A DNA stretch of 64,000 nt from NCBI GenBank assembly GCA_963764305.1, contig CAVXSD010000009.1:248001-312000 (forward strand), given 5' to 3'. The stretch is from Bog-473 sp963764305. Its GTDB lineage: Bacteria > Actinomycetota > Acidimicrobiia > Acidimicrobiales > RAAP-2. Shown in pieces: positions 8,412-17,507 of the stretch (position 1 is its first letter; the number at the start of each line of letters is the position of its first letter). Position numbers and translations under genes: made by a program. Under the pieces are notes generated by a model that saw only the letters and a program-made list of their open reading frames with translations, searched no databases and was not told the DNA's origin.

Positions 8412-9455
8412 TCAGCCGCGAGGCAGGTAGCGATAGACCTCGCGAGCGACGTAGCGCTTCAAGATGCGGATCACCTCGGCCTTGGTCTTTCCCTCTTTGA
8501 CTCGGCGCTCGAAATAGAGCTGGGTCTCGGGGTCGTGCGCGATGCGGACCATGACGATGCGCCACAGCGCGCTGTTGGCCTGGCGATCGCCACCATCGTG
8601 GGCCTTGAGCCTGCCGTTGGTCTTGCCCGACCCGGCCGGGACGGGTGCGACGCCGCAGAGGTGGGCCCACGCACCCTCCGAATGCAACCGCTCGGGGTTG
8701 TCGCCGCCCGCCATCACCAGTGCGGCGGCGGTGTCGGGGCCGACACCGAAGAGGTCGAGCAGATCCGGCACGGTGGCCACGAGGAGGGCCTCGATCCGCT
8801 CGTCGAGCTCGGCAAGTTCGCGGTCGAGCGCTTCGACGCGATAGGCCAGCGAGGACAGCGACGCCTTGGTGGCTGCCGTCACCGGGTCGGGAGATCGCGT
8901 CGGCCGCAACTTGGTCCCTTCAGCGACAAGAGCCGGCACGGAGAGGCCTTTGAGGCGGCAACGAAGCTGTTCTGGGGCGGTGAAGCCGAGGTGGCGCATC
9001 TGGATCAGGGCCTTGGCTCGAGCCTGGCGGGCAGAGCGCTTGGCGACGACGAGGACCCGGATCGCCTCGACGGCACCATCCCTCGATTTGGGGCGCCCGC
9101 TCGCCCGACCGCTCAGAGCGGCCCGGGCGGCCTCGACGGCGTCGAGGGGATCGGACTTGCCACTGCGGCGCCGTTCTTCTCGGTTGGGTCGGTCGACCTC
9201 GATGACTTCGACACCCACCCGGCGCAGGTAACGCGACAGCCCGGACCCATAAGAGCCCGTGCCCTCGATGCCGATCTTGGTCACGTCCCCGAAGCCCTCG
9301 AGCCAACCCAGCAATGCCTTGTAGCCGGCGGCGTTGGTCTCGAAGCGCTCCGTGCCGAGCAGCCCGCCGAGCGGGTCCAGGGCGGCAGCCACATGGACGT
9401 CGAGGTGGGTGTCGACGCCACCGGTAATACCAGGCGCAGCTTCTACGATGGTCAT
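8412..9455 (-). CDS. IS110 family transposase (copy 1)
   Basis: A 347-residue RNA-guided recombinase of the IS110 group. The N-terminal RuvC-like DEDD domain shows GGVDTHLDVHVAA (Asp near residue 15), IEGTGSYGSGL and VDRPNREERRRSGKSDPLDA. The C-terminal transposase_20 domain shows FGVGPDTAAALVMAGGDNPE and CGVAPVPAGSGKT, which contains the catalytic serine region. The ATG at 9455 is preceded by GAGAAGGGATG. It is about 65% similar by eye to the copy at 17508. IS110 elements lack terminal inverted repeats, so the ends cannot be set from sequence alone. The non-coding stretch upstream may encode its bridge RNA. Confidence 0.9.
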   Translation of the reverse strand: MTIVEAAPGITGGVDTHLDVHVAAALDPLGGLLGTERFETNAAGYKALLGWLEGFGDVTKIGIEGTGSYGSGLSRYLRRVGVEVIEVDRPNREERRRSGKSDPLDAVEAARAALSGRASGRPKSRDGAVEAIRVLVVAKRSARQARAKALIQMRHLGFTAPEQLRCRLKGLSVPALVAEGTKLRPTRSPDPVTAATKASLSSLAYRVEALDRELAELDERIEALLVATVPDLLDLFGVGPDTAAALVMAGGDNPERLHSEGAWAHLCGVAPVPAGSGKTNGRLKAHDGGDRQANSALWRIVMVRIAHDPETQLYFERRVKEGKTKAEVIRILKRYVAREVYRYLPRG

Positions 9456-9487
9456 TGGTCATCCCTTCTCTCAATGGTGTGAGGGAT

Positions 9488-9576
9488 GGCACGGCCGTTC
9501 CGGATCGGAGCGACGGGTGGTCTGGGTTGTTCTAGCAACCCGGACCAATCACCCCAACTCTGAGACGGGACGTGCC
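9488..9576 (-). ncRNA. Candidate bridge RNA of IS110 copy 1
   Basis: Directly upstream of the transposase start, the minus strand can form a long stem closed by GGCACG (9576-9571) and CGTGCC (9493-9488). An internal hairpin GGGTTG-CTAGAA-CAACCC is followed by the block CCCGTCGCT, also present upstream of copy 2. IS110 elements carry a structured guide RNA with donor- and target-binding loops in such a non-coding end. The fold is read by eye and loop identities are not established. Confidence 0.35.
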
Positions 9577-9799
9577 GTCTTTCAATGTGCGGCTGGAAGG
9601 ATTCGGTCGACGACGTATTGCAACGTCACAGGACTTCAAGTCAGGCCGAACCTGCCAGCACTCCCGAAGCTATTTGGGACCAACAGTCAAGCGGTGGATC
9701 CTTAGAGAAGTATCAATGTACGGGGGCACCCCAAGATGGAATCAGCGTCATACCACGTGCACGACTACAATCGCCCCGTCGTCCATCGCAGGAGGTCGC

Positions 9800-11302
9800 A
9801 TGCCACACGGGAAGCCGAACATCCTGGTGATCTGGGGCGATGACATTGGGATCTCCAACCTCAGCTGCTACAGCGACGGACTGATGGGCTACCGCACCCC
9901 CAACATCGACCGGATCGCCGACGAGGGTGTCCGGTTCACCGACTACTACGGGGAACAATCCTGCACGGCAGGTCGAGCGGCGTTCATCTGCGGGCAGAAC
10001 CCAGCGCGCACCGGGTTGACAAAGGTGGGCCTGCCCGGTGCCGAGCTCGGTCTCCAGCTGGAGGACCCGACGATCGCCACCGCGCTGAAGGCGCACGGCT
10101 ACGCCACGGGGCAGTTCGGCAAGAACCACCTGGGCGACCGGGACGAACATCTGCCGACCATGCACGGGTTCGACGAGTTCTTCGGAAATCTGTACCACCT
10201 CAATGCTGAAGAGGAGCCGGAGCTCGAGGACTACCCCCAGCCGGATGACTTCCCGAACTTCCGACAGAACTTCGGCCCCCGGGGCGTGCTGCACACGTGG
10301 GCCAACGCTGACGGCAGCCAGCGCATCGAGGACACGGGTCCGCTGACCAGGAAGCGCATGGAGACCGTCGACGAGGAATTCCTCGAGGTGGCGAGCGTGT
10401 TCATCAAGGACAAGGCCGAGGCGGAGACGCCCTTCTTCGTCTGGTTCAACGCGACCCATATGCACTTCCGCACCCACGTGAAGCCAGGAAGCAAAGGCCA
10501 GGCGGGCCGGTGGCAGTCGGACTACCACGACACGATGATCGACCACGACCGGCTCGTGGGCCAGATCCTCGACCTGTTCGACGAGCTCGGTCTGGCCGAC
10601 GACACGATCGTCTTCTACTCGACGGACAACGGACCGCACATGAACTCGTGGCCCGACGCGGGCATGACGCCGTTCCGTGGCGAGAAGAACACCAACTGGG
10701 AGGGCGGGTATCGCGTACCGGCCGTCGTGCGGTGGCCTGGCCACATTCCTGCCCACACCGTCCTCAACGGCATCATGAGCCACAACGACTGCTTCCCCAC
10801 ACTGCTTGCCGCCGCCGGCGTCGATGACATCGCCGAGCAGCTGAAGGCGGGCGCAGAGCTGAACGGCACGACCTACAAGGTGCACCTCGACGGCCACAAC
10901 CAACTCCCGTACCTGACGGGCGAGACGGACGAGAGCCCGCGCAACTTCTTCTTCTACGTCAACGACGACGGCGACCTGGTGGCCGTGCGCTACGACAACT
11001 GGAAGATGGTCTTCCTCGAGCAGCGGGTGCGAGGGACGCTGCAGGTGTGGGCCGAACCGTTCACCGAGCTGCGGGTGCCCAAGATCTTCAACCTGCGTAC
11101 CGATCCCTACGAGCGCGCCGACTTCACGTCGAACACCTACTGGGACTGGATGCTCGACCACGCCTTCCTGCTCGTCCCCGCCCAGGCATTCGTGGCCCAG
11201 ATGGTGGCCTCGTTCCTCGAGTTCCCGCCTCGGCAGGAGGCGGCCACGTTCGGCATCAAGCAAGCGCTCGACAAGCTGCGTGCCGGCCTCCCGAGCACGT
11301 AG
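9800..11302 (+). CDS. Sulfatase (arylsulfatase-type, formylglycine-dependent)
   Basis: A 500-residue sulfatase hydrolysing a sulfate ester. The metal-binding N-terminus is NILVIWGDDIG. The active-site segment EQSCTAGRAAF carries the C-x-A-x-R signature in which cysteine is converted to formylglycine. A second metal site is STDNGPHMNSW, with FRGEKNTNWEGGYRVP downstream. The ATG at 9800 follows a GGAGG ribosome site at 9791-9795, so the longer open frame upstream is not used. No signal peptide is visible. A membrane protein gene and a SulP transporter follow on the same strand, suggesting organosulfate use. The natural substrate is unknown. Confidence 0.9.
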   Translation: MPHGKPNILVIWGDDIGISNLSCYSDGLMGYRTPNIDRIADEGVRFTDYYGEQSCTAGRAAFICGQNPARTGLTKVGLPGAELGLQLEDPTIATALKAHGYATGQFGKNHLGDRDEHLPTMHGFDEFFGNLYHLNAEEEPELEDYPQPDDFPNFRQNFGPRGVLHTWANADGSQRIEDTGPLTRKRMETVDEEFLEVASVFIKDKAEAETPFFVWFNATHMHFRTHVKPGSKGQAGRWQSDYHDTMIDHDRLVGQILDLFDELGLADDTIVFYSTDNGPHMNSWPDAGMTPFRGEKNTNWEGGYRVPAVVRWPGHIPAHTVLNGIMSHNDCFPTLLAAAGVDDIAEQLKAGAELNGTTYKVHLDGHNQLPYLTGETDESPRNFFFYVNDDGDLVAVRYDNWKMVFLEQRVRGTLQVWAEPFTELRVPKIFNLRTDPYERADFTSNTYWDWMLDHAFLLVPAQAFVAQMVASFLEFPPRQEAATFGIKQALDKLRAGLPST

Positions 11303-11451
11303 TTGAACTCAGATGTGGGCTAGCGCGGATCCCACGGAGCTGCTCAGAAGTCCACCCCACAGGAGGGGACCGTGACCCGGCGGTGCTTCCGCTCGACCGT
11401 CATGGCCCCAGAGGCGCTGCACGCCACCATCCCCCGACGCCTCGGAGCGCG

Positions 11452-12132
11452 ATGACGAATGCGGCCGATGAGGAGCTCGCCCCGAGGGTCCTCGAGAGTC
11501 CTCGAGCCGCCGGTGTCGCAGGCGTCCTCTTCGCACTGATGTTCGGTGCCATCGTCGTCCTCTTTCGCAGTGTCCTGCCGTTGGACCCACGATCGGCGGG
11601 GGCGTTGCTGACAGATGCGGGCGACCGCCGTGACCTCGACTTCGCACTGGCGCTCATCCCCTTCTGCGGGATCTTCTTCCTCTGGTTCCTGGGGGCCGTC
11701 CGCGCCCACATCGGCGAAGCCGAGGACAAGTTCTTCGCCACCATCGTCCTGGGGAGCGGCTTGCTCTTCATCGCCATGCTGTTCGTGTTCGGCGCCCTGT
11801 TCGGCGCCCTAATCAGCCTTGCCGGAGTGTACGACGGGGACCCGCCACTGGCCCTCTGGCGGCTGGGTCGGGAGATCTCGTTCAACATCGCCATCGTCTA
11901 TGCGATGCGGGTGGGCGCGGTGTTCATGCTCTCGTCTTCGGTCATCGCCTTCCGTCTACGGATCCATGCTCGCCCAGTCATCGTGGTCGGCTTCACCGGT
12001 GCGCTCGTCCTGCTATTCGCGAGCCCAACGACCCCTTGGCTGCAGCTCGTCTTTCCCTTTTGGGTGCTGCTGGTCAGTATCAACATCCTCGTCCTCTCGT
12101 ACCGGAACAGGAACCGGAGTCTCACGCCGTGA
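11452..12132 (+). CDS. Polytopic membrane protein of unknown function
   Basis: A 226-residue protein with about six hydrophobic segments (for example AGVLFALMFGAIVVLFRSVL, FALALIPFCGIFFLWFLGAV, ILGSGLLFIAMLFVFGALFG-like and FPFWVLLVSINILVLSY). The start at 11452 gives MTNAADEELAPRV. It lies between the sulfatase and the SulP transporter on the same strand, so it may belong to the same cassette. No family is recognised with confidence. Similar small integral membrane proteins occur widely in actinobacteria. Confidence 0.65.
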   Translation: MTNAADEELAPRVLESPRAAGVAGVLFALMFGAIVVLFRSVLPLDPRSAGALLTDAGDRRDLDFALALIPFCGIFFLWFLGAVRAHIGEAEDKFFATIVLGSGLLFIAMLFVFGALFGALISLAGVYDGDPPLALWRLGREISFNIAIVYAMRVGAVFMLSSSVIAFRLRIHARPVIVVGFTGALVLLFASPTTPWLQLVFPFWVLLVSINILVLSYRNRNRSLTP

Positions 12133-12335
12133 CATCGGAGCTGCTCCCTGCCCGGCACCGTCCGGATCAGTGACGTCGTACCCGTGCGCGTCGGACGACA
12201 GCATTCCGGACTGCAACCCGCTCACCATGGTGTTCTCCCGGCGACTATCGTTCGGAGTCTGTTCGTCACGGTGCGGCTCCGGCTCCACCTCCCGTCTCCG
12301 ACGATCTCCGTAGAGCTAGTCGGCGCGGTCCGACG

Positions 12336-14022
12336 GTGAAGAACCCGCTGAAGGTACGCCGGGGGCACGCTGCGCAAGGACGCCGCCGCCGGCCTCGTGC
12401 TCGGGGTGGTGAGCGTCCCTGACGGCCTCGCCGCAGGGCTGCTTGCCGCGGTCAACCCGCTCTCGGGTCTTTACGCCTACATGTTCGGCACGCTGACGGG
12501 CGCCCTCTTCACGAGCTCCTCGTTCATGGCGGTCCAGGCCACCGGTGCCATGGCCATCATCGTCGCCGACGTGCCGGCGGTCCACAGCGGGAGCGATCCG
12601 CAGCGTGCACTGTTCACGCTCTCGGTGCTCACCGGCATTGTCATGTTGGCCGCGGGACTCCTGCGACTCGGTTCGGCGCTCCGCTTCGTGTCGAATGCGG
12701 TCATGGTGGGCTTCATCAGCGCCGTCGGCGTGAACATCATTCTCGGGCAGTTGGCCAACCTGACCGGCTACCACGCTCAGGGAGCAAACCGCGTCATCCG
12801 CGCCTTCAACACCTTGATCCATCCCGGCCAGCTCCATCTGCAAACGCTCGGTGTCGGGTTGGCCACGATCGGGCTGATCCTCATCCTCGAGCGCACCAAG
12901 CTCGGCCCGCTGGGACTGGTGGTCGCCGTGATCATCACCTCCGCCGCCACCGCCGCCCTGGGATGGACCCACGTGGCCACCTTGAACGATCTTGGTGTCA
13001 TCCCCCGATCGCTCCCGTTTCCAACGGCCCCAGAGTTGCGGGTCGTGCCCGTGCTCCTCATCCCGGCGTTCTCGCTTGCCTTCGTTGGACTCGTGCAGGG
13101 AGCCGCCATCACGGCCAACTATCCCAAGCCTGACGGAAACTACCCGGACGCGTCCCGGGACTTCGTCGGGCAGGGAGCGGCCAACGTGGCCGCCGGGGTG
13201 TTCCGGGGAATGCCTGTCGGAGGGTCGCTCTCGGCATCCTCGCTGAACAAGAACGCGGGCGCACGGTCACGCTTGGCGCTCGTCTTTGCCTCGGTGGTGA
13301 TGGCCGTCGTGATCCTCGCCTTCAGCGGCCTCGTTGGCCACATCGCCATGCCCGCACTGGCCGGCCTGCTCATGCTGATCGGCTTCCGCACCATCAAGCC
13401 GGCCGATCTCCAGTCGGTCTGGAGGACTGGTGCCGTGCAGAAGGCCGTGCTCCTGACGACTTTCGTTCTGACCATGCTCATCGCACTGCAGTACGCCGTC
13501 CTCCTCGGAGTGGGCCTGTCGGTGATCCTTCACGTCGTGCGCCAATCGAATCAGATCACCATCAAGCGGTGGAAGATCGACGCTGACGGGCACATCATCG
13601 AGTCTGATCCACCGGCGGAGCTTCCATCGAATGAGGTGGTCGTTCTCCAGCCTTACGGGAGCCTTTTCTTCGCCGCGGCACCTGTGTTCGAGTCGGGGCT
13701 CCCGGCATCCACCGACGATTCCCGCAATTCAGTGGTGATCCTTCGGCTGCGTGGCCGCAGCGACCTGGGGACGACCTTCATGGACGTGCTGTACCGGTAC
13801 TCCGTGAGCCTCATGGCCGCGGACAGCAAGCTGGTCATCGTGTCCGCCAACGAGAGGATCCAAGAGCAGCTGCGAGTCACCGGGATCACCGACTTGATCG
13901 GCACCGACAACGTGTACTCCGGCGACGAGCGGGTGGGTGCGTCGCTCGAACGTGCACACAGCGATGCAGTTGCGTGGGTCAATGCACACCGTCGTTCCGG
14001 CGGGGCTCCCGGGACTGAATAG
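12336..14022 (+). CDS. SulP family anion transporter with C-terminal STAS domain (N-terminal frame break)
   Basis: An inner-membrane sulfate/bicarbonate-type permease. The SulP signature region is VLGVVSVPDGLAAGLLAAVN, followed by PLSGLYAYMFGT and multiple hydrophobic helices. The last 130 residues form a STAS domain (VVVLQPYGSLFFAAAPVFES). The long frame lacks a start before residue 12397. A GTG at 12336 gives VKNPLKVRRG, and removing one G from the GGGGG run near 12360-12364 joins it to GTLRKDAAAGLVLG, a typical SulP N-terminus. The true start is therefore likely 12336 with a one-base error. The neighbouring sulfatase makes sulfate a plausible substrate, but SulP members vary. Confidence 0.85.
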
Positions 14023-14120
14023 GGCTGGGTTCGACCGGACTGCTGGCCCGGAACGCCGGATGGAAGCCATTAGAACGCCTGGGTCCGCTCCATCGGCAAG
14101 CGGGCCAGCCTCGGGATCGT

Positions 14121-14149
14121 CCCCCCGAATGCTTCGCAATGTCGGGGGG
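14121..14149 (+). terminator. Strong GC hairpin after the SulP gene
   Basis: CCCCCCGA (14121-14128) and TCGGGGGG (14142-14149) form an eight-pair stem about 100 bp after the transporter stop. No T-run follows, so it may act as a hairpin terminator of the actinobacterial kind or only as an RNA stabiliser. Confidence 0.45.
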
Positions 14150-14305
14150 GCCTTCGAAGCGGGCGGTTACCTTCGTGCTCGGCGGTTGTGAGTACCGGCT
14201 GACTAGCCCAGTTGTGCCGGTAGGGCGCACCCCTTCCCGGCGATCGGGGGCAGGCGTCTAATCCGTTCGAGGCGACTGCCAGCCGAGGCCCCAGTTGAAC
14301 CCCCG

Positions 14306-14665
14306 GTGGCAGAGGGGCATCATTGGAAGCACATGGAGGCTCGTTACCACCACACCTGGAGGCCTCACAAGCCCGTCAACGCCAGCCCCGAGCAGAAGAA
14401 TCTGGGCTGGAAGGTGGTCAACGCCGCCTCGGTGGCCGTCGGTGCCCTCGTGACCCAGCGCCTGCTCACCATGGCCTGGGGCTTGGTGCGCCATGAGCCC
14501 CCTCCTAGCGGACCGGCGGACCGGCGAGTTACCTGGGGCGCCGCCCTCACCTGGGCCACGTCCATGGCCGTGGGCATCGCCGTCTCCCGAGTGGTGGCCG
14601 TGCGCCTATCTGGCAAGGTCTGGGAGTCCGCCGTGCACGAGGCGCCCCCAGAAGCGCCCTCCTAG
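14306..14665 (+). CDS. DUF4235-type small membrane protein
   Basis: A 119-residue protein with two hydrophobic segments (VVNAASVAVGALVTQRLLTM and ALTWATSMAVGIAVSRVVAV) flanking a charged loop (GLVRHEPPPSGPADRRVTW). This layout and the W...A.....G.A..V.R pattern match DUF4235 proteins of actinobacteria. An alternative ATG at 14333 (MEARYHHTWRP) is possible. It is an isolated gene between the SulP transporter and the recombinase pair. Function is unknown. Confidence 0.6.
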   Translation: MAEGHHWKHMEARYHHTWRPHKPVNASPEQKNLGWKVVNAASVAVGALVTQRLLTMAWGLVRHEPPPSGPADRRVTWGAALTWATSMAVGIAVSRVVAVRLSGKVWESAVHEAPPEAPS

Positions 14666-14814
14666 ACCCCAGGGCCTCTGTGGGGCGGTGGGGCTGTCCG
14701 ACATGGGATTGGTCGGCGAGCCGTCGGTAACCCAAAAGCGCCGCAAGGTGTGACACCGGCCCGGCGTTATACAGGTGATCCGAAAGTCCTGGGCTGTGTC
14801 CTATGGAACCACAC

Positions 14815-16105
14815 TCACTGGGCGTCGGCGACTCCTTCGATGAGGCCGTCGAAGAGCTGCCGGCGGTCGCTCTGACCACGCTCGTCCGCGTGCTTGCGCT
14901 GACGCTTCAAGATGGTGAGGAACTGCGGGCCGGTTTCGAAGAACCCGCAGCGCTCGCAGACGCTCTCGAAGGCGCAGTCGAGAAGAGCGGGCCTCGTGCA
15001 GTGACCGTTGGCGAGCAATCGGCGATGGTCGCTGACCGGCGGGCGCGCAGTGGAGGCTGCAGCGTGCACAGGGGCGGTGCCGGAGAGTCCGTAGTACTGG
15101 GCTTCGACCGCCTCGGTCACCTTAAAGTACGCATCGGCGACGGTGTCATCGGAGATGCGGGCGTACGTCAGCGTCATGTCCATGGAGTGGTGCCCGAGCA
15201 AGGCGGCGATCGCCTCGAGGCTCATGCCCGCGGTTGATGGACTGGGTGGCGAGGGTGTGGCGCAGTTGGTGGGGATGGACGTGGCCGACCCCGGCCCGCT
15301 TGGCCACGCTGCCCACGTAGCGGTGGATGGTGCGCCGGTCGAAGGCTCGGCCATCGTCGCGCTCGAGAAGGTGGCCCGAGCGTGAGCGTCCGCGCGCCGA
15401 CCTGTAGTCGATGATGAGGTCGACGAGCATCGGGAGCAGCGGCACGTAGCGGTCGTTGTGCAGCTTGCCGATGGGGATGCGCAAGCGGTGACCGTCACCC
15501 TTTCGCACCATGGCGTCGTCTTCGAGGCCGGCGAGCTCTCCGACGCGGATCCCGGTGCGGGCCAACAATTCGACCATGAGTCGACGGCGCTGGTTAGGAT
15601 CATCGGCCAGGGCGGCCATGAACTTGGCAGCTGTCGGGTCGTCCAAGAACCTGGGCAGCGGCTCGTCGAGGGCGGGGAAGTCGCTCATGTAGACGAGCAG
15701 GCGGGCTGGGGCGTCGTCGTAGTCCCACTCGATGATGCGCTCGAAGAAGGTGCGCACGACTGCTGAGGCGGTTGACGGATGGTGATGGTGGCCAAGCCCT
15801 TGCCCGCTTGCACCCGGGCGGTCCGCCTGCCAACGCTTGAAGTCCTCGATGTGGGCCCGCCCGATGCCGGCCACCGAGACACAGCCCGGATCGGACTCGC
15901 TGACCCGATGGGCGAAGAGCCGCAGGGCCACCTCGGCTCCCGCCACGGTGGTCGGACGGGCCGAGACTTCGAGTTGGTCCAGGTAGGAGGCCATGGTGGC
16001 GGCCATGAGCGGTGCTCTGCCGACGATCTGGGCCCACGTGACTTCGGGCGTCCCGCCGCCTCGACGCCGAGGCTCGGGACGGAGCACGCGGCGAGTGACG
16101 TTCAT
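14815..16105 (-). CDS. Tyrosine recombinase B of a tandem pair, frameshifted
   Basis: Site-specific recombinase. The N-terminal SAM-like DNA-binding domain and catalytic Arg (ARTGIRVGELAGL) and HxxR (HPHQLRHTLATQ) are in the frame that starts at 16105. Near 15230 one extra G in GGG shifts the frame, and the rest (MSLEAIAALLGHHSMDMTLT, then YARISDDTV with the catalytic Tyr) lies in the frame ending at 14815. The C-terminus carries a Cys-rich tail (CAFESVCERCGFFETG) found in Tn554-like recombinases. The region near 15770-15830 also reads more naturally in another frame (GLATITIRQ). Its ATG overlaps the TGA of recombinase A, so the two are co-translated. Confidence 0.8.
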
Positions 16106-17148
16106 TGGGCCACCTCCACCAGCGCCTGAGCCTCGATGACGGCGGCGGCCCGGCGGTACTCCTCGGCCAGCCAGTCCACGTCGAGGTGCAGATAGACCCG
16201 GGTCGAGGTGATGGAGCGGTGTCCGGCCTGGGCCTGGATGGCTTCGATGGCCATGCCCGCCTCGCGCAAGCGGGTGAAGCAGGTGTGGCGCAGTTCGTGG
16301 CAGGTGCCGTGACTGAGACTGGCCCGCTCACCGCGCAGCACGGATGATCTGGTCCAGACCCGGCACCGAGAGCGGCTGGCCGCGTCGCGCTCCTTTGAGC
16401 GCGACGAACACCGAGTCGCTGGTCGTCTCGGGTGGTCGCTCGCGGTCCATGTAGCGGGCGACGGTGGCGAAGAAGGTGGGAGACAGCGGTACCAGGCGCT
16501 CGTGTCCGCCCTTGCCTTCCTTGATCAGGACCCGCCATTCGCCGAGGCGTAGGTCGGCCAGTCGGAGCCCGAGCACCTCGCAGCGCCGCAGGCCCCCGAG
16601 CACCATGGCTTGGGTCATGGCCCGGTCCCGCTCGGTGCGCAAGCGCCCCCATCAGCGTCCTCGATCTCCTCGGGTTCGAGGATTCTGGGGAGCCGGCGCA
16701 CCCCGCGGACCAGCGGCAGGCCGCGACCGCCTCGAGAGCGGCTCCGGCGGGTCGCGATGCCACGGGGGACGGGGTTAGTGCTGATGTCGACGTCGTCGCG
16801 GGTGATCAGGTAGCCATAGAAGCTCGACACCGCGGCCAGACGCCGCTTGATCGTCGCCGCCGAGAGTCCCGCGGAGCCATCGGCGATGCGCACCACGTTC
16901 TCGGCCCCGGGCTTGGGACGGCGCTGCGCGGTGACGAACGCCATGACGTCCTTGGGCCTCACCTCAATGGGATCCTTGGCCACCACCGAGAAGAAGACAC
17001 TCAGGTCATGGGCATAGGCCCGCACGGTGTTCGGACGGGCCCGGCCCACGACGAACTCCAAGAACTCGTCGACCAGCTGATGGCCGATCCGATAGACGTG
17101 TTCACCGTCGGGACGGACATGACACTCGAAAACCGGTCTCCACTCCAC
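16102..17148 (-). CDS. Tyrosine recombinase A of a tandem pair, two frame breaks
   Basis: First gene of the recombinase pair. The GTG at 17148 lies six bases after AGGAGG, the best ribosome site, giving VEWRPVFECHVRPDGEHV. The core-binding domain runs to RILEPEEIEDADG. A frame change near 16640 leads to TERDRAMTQAMVLGGLRRCE (catalytic Arg), and another near 16340 to CHELRHTCFTRLREAGM (HxxR), AGHRSITSTRVYLHL (His and Tyr). All catalytic residues are present once the two breaks are repaired. The stop overlaps the ATG of recombinase B. Paired overlapping tyrosine recombinases typify Tn554-like elements. Confidence 0.8.
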
Positions 17149-17210
17149 CGCACACCTCCTGGTCGGGTTTTGCACCCGAGGAGGTTCCCCCGGATGCCTA
17201 TCCCAGGAGG

Positions 17211-17263
17211 TGGATCACCTGTATAACCGGCAGCGAGGATTGAGGTGGCCGCTGAGTGATCCA
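17211..17263. repeat. Inverted repeat upstream of the recombinase pair
   Basis: GTGGATCAC (17210-17219 region) and GTGATCCAC (about 17256-17264) face each other across about 35 bp, directly upstream of recombinase A. It could be a recombination or regulatory site of the nested element, or part of the DNA flanking IS110 copy 2. Only the symmetry is visible. Confidence 0.35.
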
Positions 17264-17411
17264 CCACTTCGGTGAACGGATTGGTCAGCGTGTGGGTGGG
17301 TGCCCAGGCCAGGTCTGACTCCAAAATACCGGCTGACGTCCTTTGGGACTGTCCTTCGTACGATCCGTCGGCCTGGCCCGGTCACCCACTCGACACCTTC
17401 CGGTCGGACGG

Positions 17412-17485
17412 AGTGACCTAATAGGAGCCTGCCTGAAGCAGGCCCGTCGCTGTCCTGTCCGTCGTCCCGCTCGGTGCGGTGTCAC
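17412..17485 (+). ncRNA. Candidate bridge RNA of IS110 copy 2
   Basis: Upstream of the copy 2 transposase a hairpin GCCTGC-CTGAA-GCAGGC (17427-17443) is followed by CCCGTCGCT, the same block as in the copy 1 leader. An outer GTGAC (17412-17416) can pair with GTCAC (near 17481). The position just before the ORF suits an IS110-group bridge RNA. The structure is read by eye and boundaries are approximate. Confidence 0.35.
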
Positions 17486-17507
17486 CCCAACCCAAACCAA
17501 CGAAGGG

